From the NCBI RefSeq assembly GCF_022539315.1, contig NC_066326.1, forward strand, positions 11,362,601 to 11,426,600: a stretch of DNA of 64,000 nt. Reading direction: 5' to 3'. Positions 12,601-25,800 of this stretch are shown one piece after another. The stretch comes from Serinus canaria (taxonomy: Eukaryota > Chordata > Aves > Passeriformes > Fringillidae). The notes below the pieces were generated by a model. That model did not search any database. It saw only the letters and a list, made by a program, of their open reading frames with translations, and was not told the origin of the DNA. Both the position numbers and the translations under genes were made by a program. How positions within the stretch are numbered: the first letter of the stretch is position 1; each line of letters starts with the position of its first letter.

Positions 12601-14379
12601 TGTTTGGGTTTTTTTCTGTTTTTTTTTTAAAGACAGCTGAAATACAGAAAAATCTGTTTTGGACTGCAGGACTAAAAATTACCTCTGGGAACTGCATTCA
12701 TGGTGATTCTGAAACAGTGATTCCAGGGTTGAATTTATCATTTACAGGAGGCTTATGTTTTAATACATGTTTTTCCTTAGGATTTTCAAAGTTAAAGATT
12801 GTTTTCCTTAGACAACCTTCCTCTTCTTAGAAAGCTAGAATAACCAAATACTAAGCTCAACTATATAAATCTTTAAAGGTTAGCAATTTCCAGTCCAAGG
12901 ATTAATGACATTACAGAGTTAAGACAAGCTCATAGTGCAGCTGTACAATTTTCTCTCTCTCCTTCTCTACGCTATTGTGATGAGGCAACTTCTTGAATGT
13001 TCAGAGATTGTCCCTACAAGTAGATATAAATTTGGTACTTTCAGACATACACATACATGTACAGAATCAGTGTAGACTCTGCACAGAGCACAAGACACAA
13101 TTCCTTTCACACAAAACACGTTCAAAATGGCTAATTTGCAAAATACCCAGGATGCATCACTGTGGGTGACTTGATTTGAAACATTAGAATAGGTGATAAG
13201 AAGTCGTGTTATGGAATCATTTATATATATTTCAAATGACTCCCACTTAAAGGGAAAAAAGTCTTTATAATTAACATGACAGATAAGAGCAACTGTGACA
13301 CTTTAAATAAATGTGGATTTGATTTTAAAATAGAGTTTCAGATTCTGCAGATGTGTTAAAGACAGAAAAAAAAAGTGTGCTCAAAGTTGAAAATTAAGAT
13401 ATACTAGAGACCGTCTTTAAAAACTAAGGAGCCTCACAGAATTCCCCTGTTTCTGATGGCCTTCAGCACAGAGATCCTAGGAAATGGGAAGAGGATTAAT
13501 TAAATGAGAGCTGAAAAAGAGGCCCTATATGGGAAAGCTTAGGGCTTCTTTTCCATGCCAATAGCCATCCAAGGAGAAGACATCCAAAAATCTAGTCGTG
13601 GTGGAAGTAACTCTGAGGACTGCTGCATCTTAACAGATTTTTAGATAAAATGTGGGTCCAGTTATGGGTTAGATGTTGGATAAAATGGACATTATGTTGG
13701 TCATTGGATGGAAGCTTGGCGACCAGTTCAGTGAGTAGTTCTGCTTAGTTATTGGGTGTGTGATCCTAGGTCCTTTGCTGGGCTAAGTTCCTATGGCTCC
13801 TCCAAAGATACATGGGCAGGAGGTAGAGTGGGACAGCTATGTAACAGAAAGACAGGAATATGCACTTCCCACCAGCATGCTGACCTGCAGAGCCCATAAA
13901 CAAGATGAATTAAAAAATATTAATTTCTGCAGCACTGTTTTCTCATTTCATAGCTGTTGCTCAGGCAAAGCTGTTATTAATTCAGGAGGAGTCTGCCTGA
14001 GCAAAAACTATCCAGAGTCCAAAATATTTTGCAAAGAGTAAATATGGGAATTATTCACCTACCACAGAACAGCATCAGCCCCTGGGTGGAATGCAGGAGC
14101 TGTTTAACAGTGCGCAGAAACATTTCCCCAAAGTTTTGGACAGGAGTCGAAGGTTTCTGAATGCCCAATTGAAGCTACAACTGAAAGAATCCAGCAGTAC
14201 AGGCCCCCTCCCGTACCTTGGTCCTGGATGGAAGGGTGAGCACCACCCACCGAGCACCACTCCACTTCCTCTAGGACCCTAAGAGATTTTTCTGGAGCTC
14301 TCCCATCTGCCCCAGTCCTCCACATGAGATCTGGCAAATTAATCGCTCCAAGTGTCTGGGTAAGTACTGTAAAATGCTT
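9668..14379. other. Non-coding stretch with homopolymer tracts
   Basis: T10 (10700-10709) faces A11 (10721-10731) and could fold back on itself. T-rich tracts lie at 12597-12630. The longest open frame here (10935-11501 plus, 188 codons) shows no domain, signal peptide or exon logic. The interval 12850-13400 is AT-rich and unremarkable. No repeat family was recognised. Confidence 0.4.
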
Positions 14380-14689
14380 CAATTTCAAAATAGAAATCAT
14401 CTGCTTCATAAATGCCAAGGGCTTTCAACATGTCGTTTCTTGGTAAACAAAGAATTTCAGCGCGACAATATCTTCGGATGTTATTGGCCATATTTGTTCC
14501 CTCGTGCGTGTTGGGGCGAATGTGAGCAAAGTTGCAGAGCTACCCCTTACATGCTCCTTCAGCTTGGGGTTTGCTCCCTGCTGTGCTGGAGATGAGGAGC
14601 TGGATCTGCACCTAGTCCCCAAAACTCCAGTTTCTGTGATGGTAAAGGGCAGGTGAAAGTTCTGCTTGTGCTTGGGTCTGCACAAAGTT

Positions 14690-14820
14690 TTGTATACTAT
14701 GACTAGGAAAAAACCCAAACAAAACAAAACACAACACGTACTTTTTTTTTTTTTCCTTTTTTTTTGGATATTAGAACGCAATAAAAATATGTGTGTGCTT
14801 CCCCCCTCGCCCCCCCCAGC
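14690..14820. repeat. Low-complexity homopolymer cluster
   Basis: An AAAAC-type run (14707-14732) is followed by T13 and T9 tracts (14742-14765), then C6 and C8 tracts (14801-14817) separated by tcg. The C tracts supply only three runs of three or more, so this is not a canonical i-motif or quadruplex. It is a likely site of length variation and assembly error. Confidence 0.8.
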
Positions 14821-17800
14821 TAAATTGATTACATCTGGTGGCATGAAAAAAATAGCCAAAATGTCAGACTGAGTCACACAGCCCCCTTGGGTGGTTATAT
14901 TTATTTCAGCATTGAAGCACTCATCAAAACAATTTATCCTTGGCTCTTCGTCTCTGCCTTCCCATCCCTGTGCTTACAAACTCTTCTCTGTTCCCTAACA
15001 CTTGTATTTAGCCCCAAGTCCCTCCTTCCTCAAGTCTTTCCTTTCTCCATCTTTTTCTTCTCTGGCCTTGCTCTGTCCCTCTCCTTCCTCTTCGCTACAT
15101 CCACCCCAGCAAACCTGTAATTTGCAATTCTCCACTTGGGATAGCAGGGGAAGCTGGAGCACAGAGACAAGGCTCGATGTTTGTAATGCAGTGTCATCTA
15201 CTTAGTGCCTAGTTGCACATTACTTGAAGTGAAGGGATGTGATAAAACATGTGAGTGAACTTCCTGCTGTGTTTTCCATCACTGCTGTGACCAGTGGAAT
15301 GGGTGGGGTGGGACCATGCCTGTTGGGATGGACACGATTCCATCTCCAGCCTTACCTGCTATCCCTTGGCTGCCCTGACTTGCTGCAGGGGAGGAAGTGG
15401 ATCTGCTGGCTCTCTTTTGATGGATTATTCTTTGGTCTTGATGCACCTGTGTCCCCTGGGTTTTCTCTCTGACAGGGAGCAGCACCAGAAGTATCTGTTT
15501 GGTGTGGAAAGTCTGTGCTGCAGTGGGTGGGAAGAACTTCATTGCCAAGAACACCAAACCTCTTTTCCCAAACCTCCTGCCCAAATTGCAAAGAGTGGCC
15601 ATATCATCTTGCTCTATAAATCCCATGGCAATCTGCTGTCAGGTTCTGCCTGCTTTCATATCTTATGCCAACCACAGCTGCAGAAGACCTGGCTCTCTAG
15701 GATCCTCATGGATGGAAGTGGCTGCAGAAATGCATTTCTCTGTATTAACTCTATAATGATGAAAGGGCCTGGTCTGGCAGGAACAGGGACTAAAGCTTTT
15801 ATTTGCTCTTTTTCTTCAGCTGGTGGAATGCCCTGCACAGAAAGACCCCATTTCTTTCTTTACCACTTCTACAGTGATAAATGACAGATGAAGAAGACAG
15901 GGGATACCCTCCTGGGGATACCCTTGGCTGGAAGAGGACTTAAGAAGCTCTTGGCACTGCTGTCCCTGAGCTTAATGCTCTCTGTTTCACCCATTGTGTC
16001 TCCAGCTTCCATCCTGGGCAGCAGGCTCCTGCTATACAGTGCTACACATTTTTCTCCTGTGGTAAATCAGAGCCCCCTGGGATCTGGTATTGTGCTTTTT
16101 TTTGTTTTTTCCCCCAGGTATTTTTGTCTGTGAACCACAGAAAACTGAATAGGAGGAAATGAAGTGCAGATTGAGAACATGGTTGAGTGCACTTGCTAAA
16201 ATAAAACATTGGGGGGAGGGAGGGATTCTTTTATAATAGAAAATGAAGTGTATTTACTTTCTATTGATGAAGTATTTAATTGTACAGAGGGTTTGAGAGG
16301 TGTTCTTAGCAGCATCTCAGACTGTGCCTGGACTAGAAATGCCAGCTGGTCTTTGGTACAAAAAAACAGGCTAGGTTAAATATTTTGTGAATGGGAAGGG
16401 TGAAGGGATGCTATGGGGTTTTACTGTGACATGCCACAGTTGTGCCAGGAGAGCCAGGGCGTTCCAGTGATACCTTCTCAAGCAGGACTAGATGCTAAGA
16501 TGACCCAAGACTTGTTGAGTGGATGTGTTTTGACAGCACAAGAGAATGTGCTGAACTCTACACAGCCTGGCATCTGGTCCTGGAGCTGTGCCACAGAGCC
16601 TTAGAGCCTGCCTGCCCTCTCTTATGCCTCTAGCTTATTTTCTTAAGCAAGCACAAGCAAGTGCAGGGTGTAGAGATAAGGCTGTGACCTTTTAGATTAT
16701 TCTGTTGCTCTATAAATACTGGATGGGTCCAGTGAGGCAGCTGGGGTTTTTTGTGAGGTTAAAATAATTTCATTAATTCAGATGTCTAAAGGTAGCAACC
16801 TATATTCATCAGTAACCTGGGATGATTTTTTGTGGGAGACAGACCACTAGAGTCCATGTCCCATCTCTGGAGCTGCCCTGTTCTCCCTGTGTTTCTGAAT
16901 CTCTGTGTAAAAGTTTGTTTGATTCAGTGAAGGATGGTGAGGCTTCAGAAGCAGAGGAAACGAAGAAGCTTGGAGTCTCCATGACAGGTCTGTGCACCTT
17001 TACAAGAAGCATGGGTGCAATCAAGAGGTGTACTCATAATGAATTAAATGGGGTGACTTTTGTTTGGTCTTAGTGATGTAAAGTGTCCAGTGAAGCTCTT
17101 AAGCCCGCACCAAGGTCAGTGAGAGCTAATCACCTTTACAAATCTTGCTTGGATCAGATCCTAAGTGTACAGAATTGGACACACTGGTTGCTTTTCAGAG
17201 CCGCTGTTCTCTTAGCCATGAGAGCTGGTGGTGCCACACAATGCTGCCTCTTCTTCCGGGAGAGATGGGAGCTGGGGATCGCCTAGAAAACCTCTTCCAC
17301 CTGTCCCTAAGGTCATGAACTAGAGCATGTAGGGTTGATCCAGGCTTTTTTGTCTTGTCTATCTTCCTTATTTACATCAAGTTGCTAATTCCAAAATTCC
17401 TGTCTTGACAGCACCTTAGCAAGGGAAAACATCCAGTTATGCAGCCTCCAAATGGCACAGAGACCAGCCCAGCAGAGATCTCAGCTGCAAGGGAATTGCA
17501 ACTTCCTTTGCCTTCCTTGGGGATAAAAGCCTCTCATCATCTTGTGAGCTGCCACAAAAAAAGCTGAATCCTGCCACATGGGAGTGGGCAGTCCCAGTGC
17601 TGACCAGCATGACAGCGGAAAGTGGAAGGGGAATTCAGGCAAAGAAGAAATTCTACAGGGGAGAATAGATGCAAGAAATTCCTAGGAATGTTACAGAAAT
17701 CAACATTCCCCCTTTCTGCTCCTTCCAAACCAACCCACCTAAAAAATGCCGTTTTGTGGGCTATTTTGGAAAGGAGTCCATGCCTGGGGAATTTTTGGCT

Positions 17801-20379
17801 GATGCTTATGGCTTTTAGAAATTTCTGGGAGATCAGACGAATAGAAACAGGAACCAGATGGGACTTCTAGCTGCTGGAAAGAAAGGAAGAAAAAAAAGGG
17901 AGGGTGGGAAGGAATCTTTTCCTTATTTAAGATGTGAAAAGCACTTGTTCACTTTTGGGGAGTTTCCCCATCACCCTGGATTTCTTATTTTAAAGTAATT
18001 TACTCCAGTTCCATTATATTCTCTTAGGACATTTATCTCTGTTCTTGTTATTGCTAGGAATTTTTCTTTCTTTTGCAACAAAATCCAGTTTATTTTTAGG
18101 AGAATTTAAGCCTTTGCTTTAATAGATAAAAAGAGAGTCAGTGGTTGGTTTTGTTCTTGCAGCAGCCTCAACATCCCTTGGCCATTTACTTACTGAGTTT
18201 ATCTTTGAGGCTGCTAAACATAGAAAAAGGCAGTGGTGGTGGAGAGTAGAGAGAAAGTGGAGGTGAAGAAGGTAGTTACAGCAAAACTGAGCATGTGTGG
18301 GTCCTGTTTGAGGTAAAAGGCCATGAAAGGGAGAGTTGCACCACACTGGAACATTTTATAAACCCAAATGTGGACCTTAAAAGCATGGGGCCTGCAGCAG
18401 CCTGACTTTTCAGGCATCCTATTGGATTTGTGGTGTCTTGGCTGTTGGATTTTGGGGTTGTAAATCCAAAAAACAGGCCTGGTTGAGTTCCAGGTTCCAT
18501 TTTATCAGACCTTGGCTCTGCAGCTGGTTCAGTTTTGAAAAACATCCCAGAGATGGAATAGGGTCCAAGGAGCATTTTCCAGCTCCTTGGTCCAAGCTGG
18601 ACTCTGGCTGGGAGTCGTGGTCCAGCCATGATCTGACGCCATGCTGGGACTGGGCTCAGTTTTGCTTCATCCTTGCAGCCTTTTGTCTCCGGGCTGGTGG
18701 GCACTGGGGGACCAGTGCTTGGGGTATGTGACAGTGCCCTGCTCTGCTCAGCAGAGCCATGGAGTCTTGATGCCCAGCTGGCAGGAAGGAAGCGAAGTAG
18801 AGACCACCTCACAGACAGAGATGGATAAGACCTACTTGTGGACCTTGTCACTAATCATCTTTTAAGGGTATGCTTTTCAAGAATTCTTTTAAGTTAATTA
18901 GGGAGGATTTTTACCTTCCAGTTTTTCAGTTATTTACTGCTTCCTGGGGAAAAAAAATAAAACAAAACCACCCAACACTTTCCCCAAGTTACTATCTTGT
19001 TTTATAGTCTTTCTTCTCTTGATAATCTCTTCATACTATTTCTCATGCCCTCTGAACTGCAGCCTTTCCCCAGATAGGGTCATTAGCACAAGGCAATGAC
19101 CCTTGATGAAACTTCACCCATGGCTTTTAAGTCAATATGAGGGGAAATCCATCCCTAGGACTTAATGCTGTATAAATTGTATTTCTAAGGAATTGATTGG
19201 AAGCTCCACAAACAACATTAGGACTACACAGTGTGCTATGATACTTATTAGTGGTGATGCACAAAGTCAACTGTAGATATTTTAAGACACAATAGTTGAT
19301 CATTTATTTGTGTTTCCAAGTGTGTGTACTTTTGAACACATGGCTTTGGTTCCAGGGTTTGTCACAGCTGGACGTAACTGAGCCAGCTGCTTGAAGCCTC
19401 TATTATGGTGACCAATTGATTACACTGGTTTAAATGGGAAAAAAATGCACCAAAATGTAAGGCTTTAGGTTTGAGTGTCCAATTTGAGTTCTGACATTTG
19501 TGGCTTTCTTTTTTCCTTCAGCTCATGCTGGTCCAGCAGGATGTCCCATATTAGAATGCTGCTCAGTTGTTGTTTTTTGTGGTTCCAGTGAGCTGTTTTT
19601 TCACAAATGTCTGGAAGGAAAGAGACATAGGGGACTTGGTTCACAGAGTATGTACAAAAGCTTTTATTTTTCTTTTTTCCCCCTTTTGTTTCTGCTTCTC
19701 ATGGATCTGATATGCTAGTGTTCTCAGGAGTGACATGGTGGAATTTTTTAAGCAAAGTGCTTATCACATGACTCAGGTGTCTGCTGTCACAGTTAAAGCA
19801 GTATCATCCCAGGAATTTTGTTTGAATTTAGCTTCCAGCTCAAACAAAAGTCATCTGAGTAGGCAAGCTTTTACTGGTTTCACTTTGGCTTCCCACGTCG
19901 GTTTAATTTGGCCCATGTTTGCTCAAAATATCTCCAGCTGTCTAGAAACTTGTTCCTAGCTTGCTGGAACATTCACAACCCTTTTGGCCAGTGTGACCTT
20001 AGCTATAAAGGCTGGCTGTGGTTTATTTCAGATGGTTTTTACCAGCTTTATTATATATAAGGCAGCTCACATAATCGAAAGGGACACATGTGTCAGCTGC
20101 TGTCTCTGCAATCGCAGGTTATAAGTTACTGCTGTCTACAATGCTCAGGCATGAGATCTGCCAGAGTACACCACCTGATTTTGTTCCATGGGAGCTTTTG
20201 CTAATATTTTCTTTTATATTGTGATTCATTTTGCTTCTCTGTTGGACAGTTTCTCTGTGTTTCACACTGAGGACCCAAGTGTCAGAAGATTAAAGGACTG
20301 TCTTTTTGCCCAACTAATATGAATTGGATGTAAACTGTTTTTTGCACTACTCAGAAAATGAAATGCCTTCTGAAGAAGT
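14821..20379. other. Non-coding stretch, nothing recognised
   Basis: The largest open frames (15294-15884 plus, 196 codons; 18276-18851 minus, 191 codons) have no recognisable family features and overlap other long frames on the opposite strand, so I treat them as chance. A small inverted repeat ccaaggagc/gctccttgg is at 18565-18590, and a short direct repeat of ggggataccct is near 15899-15925. Confidence 0.4.
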
Positions 20380-20530
20380 AAGTGGCTGGAAGGAGGCAGT
20401 CAAAATCCATCAGATTTGCATGACTAATTAGCTTATCCATTAGTTATTATCCTGTGTTTACTTGTAATGAGAATCTTCAAAGATTATTCTATATTGGACA
20501 TGCAGATAAGGTTTTGCTTATGTAATTTTT
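20380..20530. promoter_or_regulatory. Octamer plus homeodomain motif cluster
   Basis: A perfect POU octamer ATTTGCAT (20414-20421) is followed four bases later by TAATTA (20425-20430). Further TTAG/TTAT-type words and a GATA-containing word (agataagg, near 20505) follow. A POU site next to a homeodomain core is a typical arrangement in neural and developmental enhancers. The motifs are seen; activity is inferred. Confidence 0.35.
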
Positions 20531-21795
20531 TTCCATATTGAGATCCTACTGTGCTGTGAGCTCCACCTTAAAATGCATCATTCTCTCTTAGCTCAGCTGT
20601 GCATCCTCTAGAGGGTGTTGATCCTGTATCCATCACTGGTGAATGGACGGAGTGCCCACACAGCCCAGACTGTATGAGACATTTTCGCTTTGCCCCAAAA
20701 TTTGGTCTGAATTTCTGAATTTTTCGGCAACCAGAGCCTCATTTCACAAGATGCAAATATTTCTGGATATCAAGTTCTGATTTTCAGTTAGTATACCTTG
20801 AGTTATTCTGCTTCTCGGTTATTAAACAAGGGCTTCTTTTGTGAAAGTCATTAATATTAGGAGAAATTATCTCTGTGTGTCTTCTGGGTGTTTGGTATGA
20901 TTTTTGTTATTTTCAGATCTTCCTTACTTATAAAGGTTGAGAGGATACAAATTATCTTCTTTTTTTAAAATTAGCATTCATTTTTAACTAGCTTTGCAAG
21001 TTTCTGCATGTCCTGCAACTATTTAAATTTATTCATTTGGGCTGGGAAGTGGGAATGTCCATATGCCCAGGCAGCATGTTACCTTTGGATTTTGAAACAT
21101 TGGGCCTTAAAAGTACAATTCTGAGGATTTTGTTTTGTTTTGAAGACCCTGCTATGTCATGCTCTTAGAAGCATTATTAGAATTGAAAAAGAGGATAGGT
21201 GCAATAAAACTGACTTTCGGCAGACTTTTCCCAAAGAGCTGGATTTGGTGTTGTTCTCTTCCTGCAAGACTCAGCCATTTCCTGTTTTCTGGCATTTACA
21301 AATTTCCACCGGACATATAAAATTTTGCATTTACCACAAAAACACAAAACTAAAAATCATAAACAGAGGGGGAAAATATGAAGAAGTATTTTGAATCTCA
21401 TGAGACTTTCATGAAGGAAAGGAAGTAAATAAACTTTTTATTTGTGACCTAACTTGTCAGCCTTAGAAAAACTTATGCCTGAGCCTGATATTATTGTGGA
21501 AGCTGATTATGCCAGTTCAGTGATGTTTTTCCTTTGCCAACAACCTGCAGGGATGTGCTGGATGCATTTTGTATTGGAAGTTCCTGATATGTTTGGGACT
21601 TTTATCATCACCTATTTCAGACTGGATGAAAGGTGGGAACTGCTGGCCTCTCCAGTCACTTGTCCATCATTTCCTAAAGTTTGCCAAAGAGCTTATAGAT
21701 AATATTATCTCTATGTTGCCTGGAGCCTGTTCGGGGTGTTTGCTGTCTGGACGGTGAAAGCAGTGACATTATTTCCTTTGAAAAATGCCTTAATT
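20531..21795. other. Non-coding stretch, nothing recognised
   Basis: Moderately AT-rich. A second octamer match, ATGCAAAT, is at 20751-20758. No gene or repeat family was recognised. Confidence 0.4.
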
Positions 21796-22290
21796 TCCGT
21801 GGTGCTCTCCGTGCCTTGGTTCTTGCAGGTTCCCCGAGCCGGAGTTTTACAGGGACGTTCCCCATTCCGCGGGCACATCCCCAGAGCGGAGATGGAGAGA
21901 GGGACTTCTCAAGATGACAACAGGTCCATCCATCGTGAGTGAAGCGCACCCATGGCTCATCTCCGGGTGCCCGAACATCCCCGGGAGGAGCCGTGTCCGG
22001 GGGCCCGGTGGTTTAAGTGCTTTGCTGAACGGGGGCCAAGGTCCGAGCGGAGCCTCCGCTCCCGCCGGCTCCCGCTCTGGCGCCGCACCGTGGAGTCAGC
22101 CCTGGGCTCGCACTGGAGGACGTTACGAAATCCTGGCCCTGACAGAGAGCAGATGCATTATTGGGAAGCCCTCGGGTCATGAGAGGGCTAATAGTCACAT
22201 TCCTGGCTGGGATGGCGAAAGATTTACGCCGGGCGTTCGCTCGCCTCGCCCTGCACCAGGCCAGCTCCCTACTTCACCGGCCCCCTCGGC
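21796..22290. promoter_or_regulatory. CpG island-like patch
   Basis: I count 19 CpG in the 180 bases 21961-22140, which is about what base composition alone would give. CpG is therefore not depleted here, unlike in the surrounding DNA. The density continues through 22201-22260 (seven CpG). No coding exon is evident: frames through it are open by composition only. It may be an orphan CpG island, a promoter of an unannotated transcript or part of a developmental enhancer, together with the AT-rich block that follows. Confidence 0.6.
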
Positions 22291-22599
22291 TTTAATTGTT
22301 GTGTTAATGGCCCTTTTATTTGAAGCAGATCCCCTGGCTTACAGAGGAGAATGACATTATGTCGTATTTTAGATGTATTTACATTCTCCTTGCCACAGGG
22401 ATAACAGTTCTAATTATTTTCTATAGCTGACAGCACCAGCGTCTCTGGTATTAGGGACCCCTTAGACCTGATTACATGGTCTGGTTTTCCTCAAATCACC
22501 CACAAATGACAGTGTGGAGCAGGTTTATTATCAATTGACGTACCTTTGCTTAGCACAACTCGCTCCCGAAACAAATGTCCTGAAAAGATAATCCATGTT
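22291..22599. promoter_or_regulatory. AT-rich enhancer-like core between two CpG patches
   Basis: The sequence changes abruptly to AT-rich, motif-dense DNA: TTAATTG and TTAATGG words near 22292-22312, and TGTATTTAC, a forkhead-like word, at 22374-22382. It is flanked on both sides by CpG-dense DNA. That arrangement is typical of conserved regulatory elements near developmental genes. Conservation is not tested. Confidence 0.35.
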
Positions 22600-22835
22600 T
22601 AGAGCGTGTGTCTTCACTTGCGCGGAGGCAGATGGGCTTAGGAGGTCAAGGCAGTGGCCCGACCTCTCCTGGCTCTGGCACACACCCCGGGCACGGCCGG
22701 CAGCTCCGGGCCATGCGGCTTTTCCCCTGCGATCCGCGCCCAAAGGCCGGGGAAAGGGCGCTGTCAGCTTTGCAGCTGCTGCAAGCGGGGAACAGCAGCG
22801 TGGGGAGGGGATGGCGGTGCCGGGGACAGAGGGGA
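22600..22835. promoter_or_regulatory. Second CpG island-like patch
   Basis: About 17 CpG fall between 22619 and 22830 by my count, with words such as ccgggcacggccgg. The minus-strand open frame running through it (22531-23268, 245 codons) is the longest after the DnaJ gene, but it is proline/serine-rich by composition and shows no family features. I do not call it a gene. Confidence 0.55.
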
Positions 22836-25800
22836 GAAGCACAGGGTGTTGGCTCAGTTTGGCAGTGAGATGCAGAGAGGGACCAGGGTCTGGTCCAGGT
22901 GGGGTCGTGCCTGTGTGAAAGTTGATTTTTGGGGAGAAGAACAGCCAGACAACAACAGAGAGAGCTGGGCAGCAGGCTTGATGGGCGGGGAGAGAGAGGA
23001 GGCACTGGCAGGTGAGTGGGGCCGGTGGGCAGAGGCTGGGAACTGCGGGGAGAAAAGAGTTGCAATGGAAGATGAGACGGGAGAAACCTGAGAACTCGAT
23101 GAGAGGAGGTGGGATGAAGACCACTGCAGAGCTGGAGACAAGTGCAGGGGAGACTTCAGAGCAAAGGGTGATGCCCAGGAGTTGGGAGCAGATAGTAGGG
23201 ACAGCGACTGAGATAAGAGTGAGAGACACAGTTATTAGAACAAAATGATTTGATTTATCCTGAGTCATTTATTCACCAAATTTCCCCCTTGAGATCTTGA
23301 ACAGACTGAAGTGGTTTCAAATGTTGTCATTATTTAGAACAATTCAACAAAATGTTTGCTGCTTTGAAAAAAAAAGGAGGGGTGAGGGATTGAGAAAAGA
23401 AAGAAAGGAAAAATAAAAAGCCTGGATGGTCTGGTTTGCCACATTTCAATTTTATTGCCAAATTGGGATGGGTCAAAAAAAATCACTCTGTTTTCTGAGT
23501 GGGAATTTCACTTACAAAGCTGCTCTGATGTGGATACTTACCCAAGCTCAGATGCAGTCGTCATGTGTATTCTAACATGAAATGACAAAAAGCAAGTATT
23601 TGTGCTCATGGAACCCTGTCAAAGAAATTTGTCTGCACCAGGACATCTCAACATGGAGACAACTTCATTACAAAATTCAGGCACATCTTCGTGGAGACTT
23701 TTCTCCTTGCAGCTCTAGAGATTATTTTCTATTCGGAGCTGCTGGGCACATAGGGCATTTTAAAAGCAAATAGAAAGGCAATGACACTGCCCCAAGGGAG
23801 TTCAAATTTAAGCCAGACCAAAGCAGAGTGAAAATGCTGGCTGCATTGTATGAAAAACCAGAAGGTGGACACTTTTATTTGGAAAGTCAAGGATTCCACT
23901 AAGTAATTTCGTTTTTCTTGTGTGCATGCATGTCTTCTGCAGTAACTTTTAGCCTTAGCTTAAAAGAAATATGTTTCACTCCTTCCCTCAGTAGCACTGG
24001 AGCCTATGTGCAAGGTTCAGTGAAAGATGGCAGGAGGCTGGAGGTCTCAAAAATCCTTTGTTCCTGTTTTGTGAAAATAAAACACTAGGAGGAGAAGAGA
24101 CAACTGAGCCATTCTTTCAACTGAAAGAAAAGCTTTTGTACATGTAGAAGCAGAATAATTAGAATAAAAAGATATGAGAAAGAGGAAAAGAAGGGTGAGG
24201 TATTGTCTTGCAGCCATTGTGGCTGCAGGCATTGGAGATGTTTCCAACACCTACATGAGATTTGTACCTTTTAAGACACAGGATAATTCAGCCCTGGGAA
24301 CACGGAGTTCAGGAAAATGGAGTCCATATTTCCACCTCCCTTGAAGTTACCTGTTTATTTTGAATTTGTCTGTATGATTGGATGGGTGGCAGTCTAGAGA
24401 TGCTTCTTGTGGCTCAAAGAGCCATAAATGAGCACATCCTGCCTCTCCTGGAGAACATTCTGGGAGTGGAGGTGCTGATGAGTCACCATCCAATTGGGCA
24501 GAGGGAAAACAGGAGCTAGAGACAGGATGGGTTAAAATTTTCTTACTGCTGTTTTTATGTTGGACTGAGTACCTGTTAGCTGGTTTGGTCAGTGTGATCA
24601 ATCTGTTAGTGTTGGTATGGGAGGAGGAATTACAAAACGTGTGTCTGGTTCTGTCATTTTTGCAGTTGCACTTGAGAATATTCAAGTATGTGCAGATTTG
24701 CTGCCCTGTGAATGTTTGAGCTGTAATGAGGTGAATGTTACTGGAAAGCAATGGTTTAATTAGCTCTGCTGTTTCAATACTTTTCTAAAGCGCATTTCAA
24801 ATTATATTCTTCATTGTGAAATCAGTCATCAATGCTGTGTTTGATGGTTACAGAAATTGTGTGGTTTTCTTTATCTTTTTTCCTGAGGAGCCCCTGATCA
24901 GATGACTTAATTTTTAGAACACGGCACAAAAGAGTAAATTGCAAGTACCCTGTGAATTATTAAAGGAGAATATTTTGAATAACTTCAAAGAGGAAATGCA
25001 TGCTAGAATTTTTTGTCATGTTGGCTAATTGTCCAGTAGCTGATAGGAAAAATAAAGATAAATAGTTCTGATTATTTATTAAAAGGTTTTTGCTGATAAC
25101 TTTTGAGTAGTTGCACTTGGCAAACTTAATGTTTGTGTGAATATCACACCAGAGATTTGGCAGTTTGGTTTATTTTCTGAAATAAAATTATTGGATCATA
25201 GCACAGATTGATAGAAAAGTGATGTAATGTGATACTGTAGGGGTTTTCTCTGAGTGAGTCACCAACTGTGCTGATAGAGAGCTCCTCTGAAGGGGGCAAT
25301 ATACAGCACAACAGAAAGATAAGAAGGGCCATAGTTTTGCCAGCAGCACTGCAAGACTTTGGGCATGCACACCAAAACATGCAGGAGGGAAATTCTAGAA
25401 AAGTTCAGGATTCATAAATCACTTGTGGTGGAGCCCAGGAATGGGAGCACCAGCAGGAGCAATGGTGGGGACAGACCCAGTGAGGAATCTCCTTCTACAC
25501 CATTGACACCACCGTTATCTCCGCCCTAGTGAGGTCTTGGCTGGTGGAGCCTCACAAGTCACACTTGTGCATGGGGCTCACTTTATCTTCATCCAGAGGA
25601 GAGGTGGAGGCTGAGTCAGCCCTGCTGGGATTTGCACCAGTGGTTCCAGGAAGTCTGGGTATTTCAAACCTTAGGCTTAGACCTCTAATCATCCCCTTAT
25701 CTAAACTGCCTAACATCTGAGTCTGCAGAATTGGGTTGGAAATCTCACACAAACATGCTTTCCCCAGCGGCACTTCTGCGTTTGTTTGCCAGTGGAGCCC

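Noticed and set aside
14801..14817. Possible i-motif or minus-strand quadruplex in the C tracts
   Set aside because: Only three separable runs of three or more C are available.
15294..15884. Plus-strand open frame of 196 codons
   Set aside because: No domain, signal or exon logic; overlapped by other frames on both strands.
18276..18851. Minus-strand open frame of 191 codons
   Set aside because: No recognisable family; composition is ordinary non-coding.
22531..23268. Minus-strand open frame of 245 codons
   Set aside because: It is open because the strand is pyrimidine-rich and GC-rich. The product is proline/serine-rich with no family features, and other long frames overlap it in other frames.
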